Origin: Oligoflexia bacterium
GTDB taxonomy: Bacteria > Bdellovibrionota > UBA1018 > CAIPTA01
DNA: 64,000 nt
NCBI GenBank assembly: GCA_023954355.1
Contig: JAMLID010000004.1
Span: 1 to 64,000 of the forward strand
Reading direction: 5' to 3'
Shown piece after piece: positions 35,256 through 43,036 of this stretch. The position numbers and the translations under genes are program-made. Each line of letters begins with the position of its first letter. Position 1 is the stretch's first letter. A model generated the notes under the pieces. The model was not told the DNA's origin. It saw only the letters and a list, made by a program, of their open reading frames with translations, and ran no database searches.

Positions 35256-36282
35256 TCATTTTGAAGAAATCAACATCCATTCTATTGAATCCGCTGCTGT
35301 ATACGGCATTGACTTATTATCTTTTGATTTGGTTGTAGATGATGGGTTAATTAAAAAGGCCTTAATAAGCAATAGTTTTTTAAATAGAAAAATTCAAGAA
35401 CTGAGCTTTCCTCAGAGTCTTAAGCTGTATACGTTAGCTTTTGAAAAAATAGATTATGATTACTCTCAGTACTATTCCCATGCTTTTGTTAGCACGCTAG
35501 AAGATTTATTAAGTCAATCTGTTAGTGAAAGAACGAAGCAAATTCGCAGATTGATTTTAGAACAATCTACAATTTATGGGTTACTCACTTTTTTCTTTAA
35601 ATTGTCTTCTATATTGGAAATAAGCGCATTGGCTAACTACTCTATTCGAGAACGAGACAGGGTTTCAGATTTATTTGAAATGTATTGTGGTTCTCGTCTA
35701 GGCTTTGGTGCTATCAATCTCTTTAATTATACTAATGATGTTTCTGATGGTTATATATTTAAGATAGAAAAAACACTGGCGTTTCTAAAAGAATATACAG
35801 AGGAGTTGAGTGTACTTTTATTGCAACACCCGCTTCTATTAAAAAGAGCAAGAGGGCTTGCGGTTGTTCAAGAAAGTCACTTTGATTCTGAAAGCTATTT
35901 AAAAAGTGATTTTAGCTTACTCTCAACTGATGTGTATCAAAGAATTTTAAATAAATATGATCTTTTTCTAAAATCCTTAAATACTATTTCTGAATTACTG
36001 ACAAAATTAAGTAAAAGCCCACAAGCGGATGATGATTCACTAAGGTTTCAAAAAAACGACCCTCTTCCATGGTCTTTTCAATCAATAAAAACTCCTAGAG
36101 GAGAGGCGGGGTTTTATTTAGAATTTGATCAGAACACAAAAACAATACGGTCTGTTGAGGTATCTACGTATTCGAGTAGAATTATTTCTTTGGTTGAGAA
36201 AATACTTATTGGTAATAACTTAGATGATCTTAGTTTAATTGTTGGGTCGTTTGATCTGAGCAGTTCGGAGATTGATTTATGA
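35248..36282 (+). CDS. Divergent NuoD-like 49-kDa-type subunit
   Basis: 344 residues, shorter than the NuoD part of NuoCD (about 385). Recognisable blocks are ERTKQIRRLILEQ (94-106), IRERDRVSDLFEMYCGSRL (133-151), TPRGEAGFYL (282-291) and the end GSFDLSSSEIDL (333-344), which parallels GSVN..AGELDR. The quinone-site HPATH and LHRxxEK histidines are gone (NRKIQE at 46-51). There is only one cysteine, so it cannot be a [NiFe] hydrogenase large subunit. It probably retains the fold but not quinone chemistry. Confidence 0.8.
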   Translation: MNDHFEEINIHSIESAAVYGIDLLSFDLVVDDGLIKKALISNSFLNRKIQELSFPQSLKLYTLAFEKIDYDYSQYYSHAFVSTLEDLLSQSVSERTKQIRRLILEQSTIYGLLTFFFKLSSILEISALANYSIRERDRVSDLFEMYCGSRLGFGAINLFNYTNDVSDGYIFKIEKTLAFLKEYTEELSVLLLQHPLLLKRARGLAVVQESHFDSESYLKSDFSLLSTDVYQRILNKYDLFLKSLNTISELLTKLSKSPQADDDSLRFQKNDPLPWSFQSIKTPRGEAGFYLEFDQNTKTIRSVEVSTYSSRIISLVEKILIGNNLDDLSLIVGSFDLSSSEIDL

Positions 36283-37202
36283 TAGTATTTATTAATCTAT
36301 TCATTAGCTTGATTTTGTGTTTCCTATATATAGTTTTTGCTTCATTTGTATTATTAGTAGCGCAAAGATTTTTAGACTCAAGGGTAGAACATAAAGAAGG
36401 GCCATTTTTTTATGGAATCCAGGGGTCTTTTCAAATTTTTTACGATTTTATACGTGAGTATAAAAAAAGATCAAGTAGAGGTATTTTTAGTTTTGAGTTT
36501 TTCGTAATTTCTTTTTGGGTAATAACCCCACTATTATTCTTTTTTGTCATTGTTAATAGAGCCATGCCTACCATTATTGAAGATTTAGGTGTTTTTATTT
36601 TAGTATTATTAATTGCTCTATCCATTATTTTTGATGTCTTATTTTCTTTGCTAACAACTGAGGCAAATGAGTCTTATTTGTGGAAAAGAAGAGCGGTTGT
36701 GCGCATTTTTGGATTAGGTGTTTTTTCAATTAGTTTTTTACCGATTATAATGGCAACGGGAAGTTTAGATATAGCAGCCTTTTCACTCATCCAAACCAAG
36801 GCACCATTTTTAAATTTACTATTAAGTCCAGGTAATTTTGTCGGAGGAATCATTGCGTTCGGTAGTGTTATCATTCTTAATCCAGATATTTTACTAGGGA
36901 AAAATAAACAGCTTAGTATTAACAATAGACGACAAGCTTTGATTGAGTTTATAGATGCGAGCTGGATAGTTGTATTACTTTCTTATTGGATTGTTGTTTA
37001 TTTCGGTGGTGTAAATAGCTATGTATCGGCAGGTTTATTTAGTTTTAAACTTTCATTTATTTTATTTATATTTCTCTTATTTAAGAAAGGAATAAGTAAA
37101 ATTAAAGCACAAGATGCTGCTGAGGTTTCGTTGAGATATTTATTTTCCTTTGGCTTTATTGGAGTTTTATTAGAAGTTTTTTGGATAGCATTCGTAAGGT
37201 GA
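36279..37202 (+). CDS. Divergent NuoH-like membrane subunit
   Basis: 307 residues, eight or so hydrophobic segments, length and position of NuoH. The early loop SRVEHKEGPFFYGIQGSFQIFYDFIREY parallels the RxGPNRVGPFGLLQxxADxxKxxxKE stretch of NuoH. The conserved quinone-loop block ETNRxPFDLPExESE is replaced by sequence without those glutamates (NPDILLGKNKQLSINN, then EFIDASW). It overlaps the D-like gene by 4 nt. Likely a structural homologue of the membrane heel subunit with an altered E-channel. Confidence 0.75.
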   Translation: MIVFINLFISLILCFLYIVFASFVLLVAQRFLDSRVEHKEGPFFYGIQGSFQIFYDFIREYKKRSSRGIFSFEFFVISFWVITPLLFFFVIVNRAMPTIIEDLGVFILVLLIALSIIFDVLFSLLTTEANESYLWKRRAVVRIFGLGVFSISFLPIIMATGSLDIAAFSLIQTKAPFLNLLLSPGNFVGGIIAFGSVIILNPDILLGKNKQLSINNRRQALIEFIDASWIVVLLSYWIVVYFGGVNSYVSAGLFSFKLSFILFIFLLFKKGISKIKAQDAAEVSLRYLFSFGFIGVLLEVFWIAFVR

Positions 37203-37205
37203 AAA

Positions 37206-37664
37206 ATGGGTTTGAGTCAGGCAATTAAAATTATTAAATTACTTTTAAAGTATTTAATAAGAACAACAAGTCGATATAAAGGTATTGTTGAGAGATATCC
37301 CGATGTAGTTTCTGCAAAAACGAGCGATGATCTATTTCCAACATATAAGGGGTATTTGAGAAACGATTTATCTAAATGTACTGCTTGTGGTGACTGCTTA
37401 ACTTTGTGTCCAGTTGAAGCCCTTTCATTTGTAGAGAATGAGTCAAGTACAGAAGTTAAGATAGAGGAATTCAATATAGACCTTGGGCGGTGCTATTCTT
37501 GTGGGCTCTGTGTAGAGAAATGCCCAGAAAAAAGCCTTTTTTTCTCTAAAGAATTTGAGTTGCACGCTACAAATTTAAATGGACTTGTTATGAAATTACA
37601 TGGAGAAGCATTTAAAAAAGAAAAAGATATTTCTAGAATTCGTACATACGATATTCGGAGGTAA
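37206..37664 (+). CDS. NuoI-like two-cluster ferredoxin subunit
   Basis: 152 residues. Two complete 4Fe-4S motifs are seen: CTACGDCLTLCP (Cys58, 61, 64, 68) and CYSCGLCVEKCP (Cys96, 99, 102, 106), spaced as in NuoI. An N-terminal amphipathic region precedes them. It ends with a basic tail. Together with the B-like subunit it would provide a chain of three 4Fe-4S clusters, so electron transfer capacity seems to be retained in this otherwise eroded cluster. Confidence 0.9.
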   Translation: MGLSQAIKIIKLLLKYLIRTTSRYKGIVERYPDVVSAKTSDDLFPTYKGYLRNDLSKCTACGDCLTLCPVEALSFVENESSTEVKIEEFNIDLGRCYSCGLCVEKCPEKSLFFSKEFELHATNLNGLVMKLHGEAFKKEKDISRIRTYDIRR

Positions 37665-37666
37665 GA

Positions 37667-38155
37667 TTGATAGTTTTTTTAGGAATTTTAATGGGAATAA
37701 TTATGGGAATGGTGTGGTTGTCGTTTTCCACGCATTCTTTATATAGATTAATTGGCGATATAATAATTTCTGTCGGTATTGGGCTTTCTTTATGTGTCGC
37801 CGTAGGAAGTTTGATTTGTTTAATCCCATTGGTTGTATACTTAATTGTAGATATAGGCACTCATCTTTATTTTCGTTCTGTTGATATCAAAAATGTTAGT
37901 GAAGAAATTTTTAAGCCACACAACATAATTTTAGGATTATTCTTCTTCTCAATTTTAACATCGGTAGGTTTTTTTATAGGCAAAAATATTTTATCAGAAT
38001 CTTTAGCGTTTGATGGTGTTGTAAAGTCTATAGCGGATCTAGGTGATTTATATCGTAAGAGCCTAATAGAAAACATGCTGTTTACTAGCGTTACAACATT
38101 AACTATTTTATCTGTGTCTATGGCGGGGTTTTTACTAAACAAAAAGGACGACTAG
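37667..38155 (+). CDS. Divergent NuoJ-like membrane subunit
   Basis: 162 residues, about five hydrophobic segments, as in NuoJ. TTG start at 37667, two bases after the I-like stop, with a strong cggaggt ribosome-binding site. The C-terminal IADLGDLYRKSLIENM followed by the last helix parallels the ELGGNITVLSQHMFSLY region of the canonical NuoJ at 51873. The conserved helix motif VYAGAIMVLFIFVIM appears only as VYLIVDI. Assigned from order, length and end similarity. Confidence 0.65.
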   Translation: MIVFLGILMGIIMGMVWLSFSTHSLYRLIGDIIISVGIGLSLCVAVGSLICLIPLVVYLIVDIGTHLYFRSVDIKNVSEEIFKPHNIILGLFFFSILTSVGFFIGKNILSESLAFDGVVKSIADLGDLYRKSLIENMLFTSVTTLTILSVSMAGFLLNKKDD

Positions 38156-38478
38156 TGTTGGTTGAAATAGAAAATGCATCAAGATTTTTATTGGCTGGTC
38201 TGGCAAGTCTAACTCTTTTAGGGCTTTTTTTGTATATAAGTGCAAATAATTTATTTACTACCGTAAAAAGTCTAGTTCTTTCTCTTAAAGCAGTAATTGC
38301 GTTAATTCTTTTATTAATGCTGAAAGAAGCGAATGTAAGCGCTAGTATGTTAATCTTTTTTGTTTTGTTAAGTGGTCTATTTGGATTAGTTGTGATCTTG
38401 GCAAGTTTTATTATGAACAGAATTAATCATGAAAAAGGGGATTTGGATTTAGATAAAAATTCAGAATTAAAAAATTAA
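38155..38478 (+). CDS. Divergent NuoK-like membrane subunit
   Basis: 107 residues with three hydrophobic segments, typical of NuoK. GTG start at 38155 overlaps the previous stop by one base. By alignment with the canonical NuoK (52416), the key Glu40 of the CIELML motif becomes Lys45 (SLKAVIAL), and Glu76 of AAAEGAVG has no acidic counterpart (SGLFGLVV). A polar, charged tail follows the third helix. Proton transfer of the usual kind is therefore unlikely. Confidence 0.7.
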   Translation: MLVEIENASRFLLAGLASLTLLGLFLYISANNLFTTVKSLVLSLKAVIALILLLMLKEANVSASMLIFFVLLSGLFGLVVILASFIMNRINHEKGDLDLDKNSELKN

Positions 38479-38481
38479 ATC

Positions 38482-40230
38482 ATGGATCAGCTACTATTAT
38501 ATTTTACAATTTTTTCTTTAAGTGTTCCGCTGCTTTTTTTTATTTTTTCCCCTATTTTAAGTGGCATTAATAATGAGAGAAAAAATTTATTTTATTCTAT
38601 TTCTTATATCCCCGCTCTATTGATTTGCTTAATTTCTGCAATTTCTTTAAGCGAAAGTATTAGTTTAGCACCGATATTCACTTTATCGTTGGAGAAAACA
38701 GGTTATTTTGATTTTTCTTTATTTCTGTATTGGAAAAGTTTATTTTTTATTTCCATACTGGCATTTTTCTTTTTAATAAGAGCTTATTTTATTTTTATTG
38801 AAGAAAATAAAGCAAATTCAGATTTGTATTTTAGTGGTGCGTCTTTCTTTTGTTTTAGTTTAGCACTGTTGAATGAAAATTATTTTACAGAGGTATTTTT
38901 TACAGAAATAGGAGCGTTTCTACTATATTTAGACCAAACAAGAAAATCTTCTGAAATAGAAGCGCTTGAAAAGGTTTATTATTTTCGTAGATATATTTTC
39001 ATTTTTCTTACTTGTGTTTCTATTTTGATATTAAGTTTTATTCCTGCTTTCGATATTCAATCTTTAATATTGCTGGCTTTTCTTTTATATTTTTTATCTT
39101 TTGTTTTCTCTAAGACGAAAATAAAAACTTTTTGTCAAGCTTCAGAGTTATTAATCATTTCTGTTGTACCGCTTTATATTTTAGATTCATTTATGAGTAA
39201 TGGGATAAGAGCGGGATTAGAGCTATGGGCCCCGATAGCGATTTTATTCGGCATAATATCTTTCTATTTGATTTTATCAGTAATTAGTCATGCGAATTTT
39301 GAAATTATAATTTCTAGATTGATACCATCTGTTCTTGGTTTATATATGTATCTGAACTTCTCTTCAGGTGGGAATAGTAGAGACTTATGGGCGTTACATC
39401 TCATAGCGATATTAATAAGCATTGGATTATTGCTTCTTTTAAGAGCAATGCCAATTCGTTCTGAAAATAAAGTATTTGAAATCTTAAAATATACCATGTG
39501 GTTCATTTCACTGGGGCTTATTGTTCAATTTGTTCCTGGGCCAATCATGTCACTAGATAGTTCTATTTTTAATATTTTCGGAGTGAATCCTATTTTGGTA
39601 GTATTGATATCTACTTTAATTACATCTGAATTATTTATCATTCAGAGATCCAAGAATAGCACTCTGGGAAGAGTGAAAAAGATTTCTGATTTTCGACCAT
39701 TTTTGTTCTTTCTACTTTTTTACACAATTTTTATCTCTATTATTTTTCTTAAATATAAAAATTTAATTACTTTAGATATGCTTAAAGTAGACCTACAATT
39801 ATATTTTACTTCGTGGAGGATTGCTGAAGTTTCAGTTGCAATCGTAGTTGGCGTACTGATTTATTATTGGTTCAGTAAAGCTGCCTTCCTTGCAAAATTC
39901 ATTCAAAAGATAGAAAAATCAAATAAAGAATCAAGTCCAATGATTGATGCTCGCGCCTGGAGTTTATTGCTTATGGCGGTGTCTCTACCTAAGAAGACTC
40001 AAATTTCTATTGAAAATTTTCAGGTTAAGCTTCGAAATAGAATACAAAAATTAATAGAATTTATAGATGCCGAGCTTTTATTAGAATTTTTCTATAAAAT
40101 ATTCAATTCATATTTGGTTTCAACGTCAGGACTAATTAGGCTTATTCACTCCGGGAATGGAAAAGTGTACTATTTAGTTTTTTTTATTATAGTATCGTTA
40201 TTTATGTTTTTCCTTTGGAGAGAAAGTTAA
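38482..40230 (+). CDS. Divergent NuoL-like antiporter-type subunit
   Basis: 582 residues, about fourteen hydrophobic segments. The clearest NuoL trait is the C-terminal end: amphipathic helix, then RLIHSGNGKVYYLVFFII and a final transmembrane helix, parallel to the canonical RTLQTGKLEHYLLAF end. A Glu is kept in VFFTEIGAFLLYL, the place of the helix-5 glutamate. The broken-helix motif GKSAQxPLxxWLPDAM is missing. It fits as the distal subunit with the lateral helix that braces the others. Confidence 0.7.
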   Translation: MDQLLLYFTIFSLSVPLLFFIFSPILSGINNERKNLFYSISYIPALLICLISAISLSESISLAPIFTLSLEKTGYFDFSLFLYWKSLFFISILAFFFLIRAYFIFIEENKANSDLYFSGASFFCFSLALLNENYFTEVFFTEIGAFLLYLDQTRKSSEIEALEKVYYFRRYIFIFLTCVSILILSFIPAFDIQSLILLAFLLYFLSFVFSKTKIKTFCQASELLIISVVPLYILDSFMSNGIRAGLELWAPIAILFGIISFYLILSVISHANFEIIISRLIPSVLGLYMYLNFSSGGNSRDLWALHLIAILISIGLLLLLRAMPIRSENKVFEILKYTMWFISLGLIVQFVPGPIMSLDSSIFNIFGVNPILVVLISTLITSELFIIQRSKNSTLGRVKKISDFRPFLFFLLFYTIFISIIFLKYKNLITLDMLKVDLQLYFTSWRIAEVSVAIVVGVLIYYWFSKAAFLAKFIQKIEKSNKESSPMIDARAWSLLLMAVSLPKKTQISIENFQVKLRNRIQKLIEFIDAELLLEFFYKIFNSYLVSTSGLIRLIHSGNGKVYYLVFFIIVSLFMFFLWRES

Positions 40231-41571
40231 ATGGAACTTTTATTGCTTAGTGGGTATCTAGCTTCTCCTATTCTTGTTTTTTTAATAAGTTACTTTTTAT
40301 TACATAAATGGCCAGTATCTAATGGCATTTGGCTTATTCTAAGTGTTATTAGAGTTCTGTTTTTAATTCTACTCTTTTTCGAAAGCAGCACTGGACTTGG
40401 TCATATTATTGGTGAAGTTGGAGATCCAAGAATATGGAGGTTTTCACTTGATTTGGCATTAAATAAAAGTCATTTGGGATTTTTGTTTATAGTTGATTTT
40501 TGCTTTTTAATATCAAACCACTCTATACACAAAAGTATAAGGCATAGAAATTCTATTGGTTTTTTTGGAGCCTTATTGCAAGCACTTATTCCTATTTATA
40601 TCATTTGTCATAATATTCTTGCCGCAGCAGGTGTGTTATTTTTATCTGCGATTTGTATGTATTATTTTCTAATTAATGCAAATTCTTCAAAAGAAAATCT
40701 AGAAGATTCTAATCTTATTCAGTCTTTTTTTATAACAATTTCTAGAGTAGCTATTTTAACTGGTGTATGGGGTTTTTTAGAATTTCAAGATTCAGATTTT
40801 ATTTTGAAAAATATTCAAGGCACTAATTTTGGTTTTTACTTGTGGATGGTAATGGTCGTTTTTACTATTCCCCTGCCACCTTGGTCTAGGCGTTTGAATA
40901 TCTTAATTTCGAATTTACCGCCAAACTTAGTAATTGTTTCTATGATTTTATTGAGTGCGATGGCCTATAAAAATATTTTTTCTTTTTCACAAATTTATAC
41001 TTCGTGGTCTGGTCTAGAGAAAATGATTTTTTACGGCTTAGGCCTGATTTCATCGATATTTGGCGTTTTAGAGTTATTCTCAGACAAGACCCCACATAAG
41101 CTACCAGTTGGAATGCCGTTATTTTTCTTATCTCTTATGCTTATTTCACTTGGTTTATCTCAGGAATCAATGGCGAAGTCGGCCTTTTTTCTTAGTATGC
41201 TGGTGCCTGCGTCTGTGAGTTTTGTTGTATGCTTTCCTAGTAGTGGAACAAATTCGGTTTTACATAAGATTTTTTATTCTATTCTATTTATTCTGATTTT
41301 AGGCCTTCCTGGTACGCCAATATACTTAGTGTTTAGTTCATTGGGATCAAAATCTATTGAAATTGGTTTGTGGACTACGGCTATTTTCGGTTTGATTTGG
41401 TTTTTTTATTTTAGTGTTAACGTACATTTTTTTAGGACAGCGATTTTATCGGAAAAAGACAATATAAAAAATGGATCATCAAATGAGCAAGGAAAAGAGT
41501 TTTTGGTACTCGGTATTTTACTTGGACTTGTTTTAATAATGATAGGGTATTTAACGGGAAGATTATTATGA
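40231..41571 (+). CDS. Divergent NuoM-like antiporter-type subunit
   Basis: 446 residues, about twelve or more hydrophobic segments. FTIPLPPWSRRLNILISNLPPNLVIVS parallels the NuoM block [26 protein letters not shown]: the helix-7 lysine is Thr212, the second lysine (VLLKLGGYG) is Ser in ILLSAMAYK, and the helix-5 glutamate of FWEAM is absent (LSAIC at 138-142). All three charged residues thought to drive pumping in NuoM are replaced. Start ATG follows a ggagag site. Confidence 0.75.
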   Translation: MELLLLSGYLASPILVFLISYFLLHKWPVSNGIWLILSVIRVLFLILLFFESSTGLGHIIGEVGDPRIWRFSLDLALNKSHLGFLFIVDFCFLISNHSIHKSIRHRNSIGFFGALLQALIPIYIICHNILAAAGVLFLSAICMYYFLINANSSKENLEDSNLIQSFFITISRVAILTGVWGFLEFQDSDFILKNIQGTNFGFYLWMVMVVFTIPLPPWSRRLNILISNLPPNLVIVSMILLSAMAYKNIFSFSQIYTSWSGLEKMIFYGLGLISSIFGVLELFSDKTPHKLPVGMPLFFLSLMLISLGLSQESMAKSAFFLSMLVPASVSFVVCFPSSGTNSVLHKIFYSILFILILGLPGTPIYLVFSSLGSKSIEIGLWTTAIFGLIWFFYFSVNVHFFRTAILSEKDNIKNGSSNEQGKEFLVLGILLGLVLIMIGYLTGRLL

Positions 41572-43013
41572 GCGATTCGTTCTATTTAGTTTTAATTTTA
41601 GGCCCTATTCTTCATGCAATATTTATAACATTAAATGCACTTTTTAAATTTGATAAACATAATGTGTGGAAGATTTTTACATGTTTACATGGGCTATCAA
41701 CACTAAGCGTTGCATTTGTAATGATCGCTAGCTTATTGAATAAGCAAGAACTTACACAAAGAGGTGCACAATTTTTATTAGAATCTCCGCTATTTCGTTC
41801 AGGGACAGTTTTATTAGAGATAAATAGATTCAGTTCGATATTAGCTTTTTTTATAAATTTAATTTTCTTTTTAAATCAGTTTTTAATTATTAGAAGACGA
41901 GAATTTAGTAAATCAGAAGTTTCTGCTTGGTCGGCTCTTTCTATCTCATTAGCCGGTGTACTGTTTGGTGGAAGCATTTCACTATACATATTTTTTATGT
42001 CTCTAATGTTGATTTCTTTAGTGACTATTTTCGGATCCGATGTTTTCGAAGAGAAAGAAAAGTATTTAAAGTATCTAGTGGGTAAGGGGCTTTTATCTAT
42101 TCTACTTTTAATTGTGGTAGATTTGGTTTCTAAAGGAGACTACTTAATCCATTTCCCAAAATTTCTAGGAGATAGTTTCGAATCAAAGGAAAAAATACAC
42201 TTATTTGGCATTTTGCTTTCATTTTGGCTTATTTCTGGTTTGCCTCCCTTTCATTTAGATTTAAGCCTTGGATTAAAGGCTAAAAATTATGAAAGAAATT
42301 TAGCAAATATTGCACCAGCAATTTTTTCTATTGTTTTAATTACCTTTCACTTACCTAAAGAAACAGTTCTTTTTGAAGAAATGAGAGTTTTCATTTTAGG
42401 GTTATTTATAGGGATTTTGTTTTTTTCTGTATTTGACTTAATGAGGAGAAATAAAATTAATGAATACGAATTTAGAGGTGTTTACGCGTGGATGCTTTCC
42501 TGGGTAATGTTAGGATTATTCTCTGGTAATTCAAAAGGCATTAGTGGAGGCTTAGTCTTGGCTCTAGTGGTTCCTATTATTTATAGTTTAAATATTGCAG
42601 TCGGCTTACTAACTTCAAATAATAGCCAACAAGTGGATAATATAGAGTCAGATTTTTCTTATATAAGTGATATTGCTTTCATACTCTCTAGGGCGGCTAC
42701 ACTTTTTGCTCCGGTTTCTATAGGATGTCTCTCACTTTTTATGATTATAACGGCAATTAAAAATGAAGGTTCTAGCTGGGCGCTTTACTTGGTGATTGCA
42801 GTGCTTTCTCTTTCTATACTTGCAACAGCAAAAAACTTTTTAATTAATAGCGAATATTCCAGCGAGTATTCTTTATCTCAAAGATTAAGATCAATTCAGG
42901 CAAATCATATGATTTTTTTACTGCCGCTAATAACTAGTTTGTTGCTTTCTATTATGTTGCCGTCTGTTTTTTTAAATGCAGGATTTGAGGGGTATTTATT
43001 ATTTTTTCGCTAA
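41568..43013 (+). CDS. Extra antiporter-type subunit, NuoM/NuoN-like
   Basis: 481 residues, about thirteen hydrophobic segments; it overlaps the previous gene by 4 nt. SGLPPFHLDLSLGLKA parallels the [18 protein letters not shown] block of NuoN without its lysine. YLKYLVGKGLLS parallels AIKYFITGSVAS. The helix-5 glutamate of SLELMSL is replaced in SLMLISL. A canonical complex I has three such subunits, so this is a fourth in the set. Whether it derives from M or N is unclear. Confidence 0.65.
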   Translation: MSDSFYLVLILGPILHAIFITLNALFKFDKHNVWKIFTCLHGLSTLSVAFVMIASLLNKQELTQRGAQFLLESPLFRSGTVLLEINRFSSILAFFINLIFFLNQFLIIRRREFSKSEVSAWSALSISLAGVLFGGSISLYIFFMSLMLISLVTIFGSDVFEEKEKYLKYLVGKGLLSILLLIVVDLVSKGDYLIHFPKFLGDSFESKEKIHLFGILLSFWLISGLPPFHLDLSLGLKAKNYERNLANIAPAIFSIVLITFHLPKETVLFEEMRVFILGLFIGILFFSVFDLMRRNKINEYEFRGVYAWMLSWVMLGLFSGNSKGISGGLVLALVVPIIYSLNIAVGLLTSNNSQQVDNIESDFSYISDIAFILSRAATLFAPVSIGCLSLFMIITAIKNEGSSWALYLVIAVLSLSILATAKNFLINSEYSSEYSLSQRLRSIQANHMIFLLPLITSLLLSIMLPSVFLNAGFEGYLLFFR

Positions 43014-43036
43014 AATTTTTTTTATTTAACTATTAT

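Noticed and set aside
34580-37664. Membrane-bound [NiFe] hydrogenase (group 4)
   Set aside because: The D-like protein has a single cysteine (Cys147) and neither of the CxxC pairs that bind the NiFe site; no hydrogenase maturation genes are nearby.
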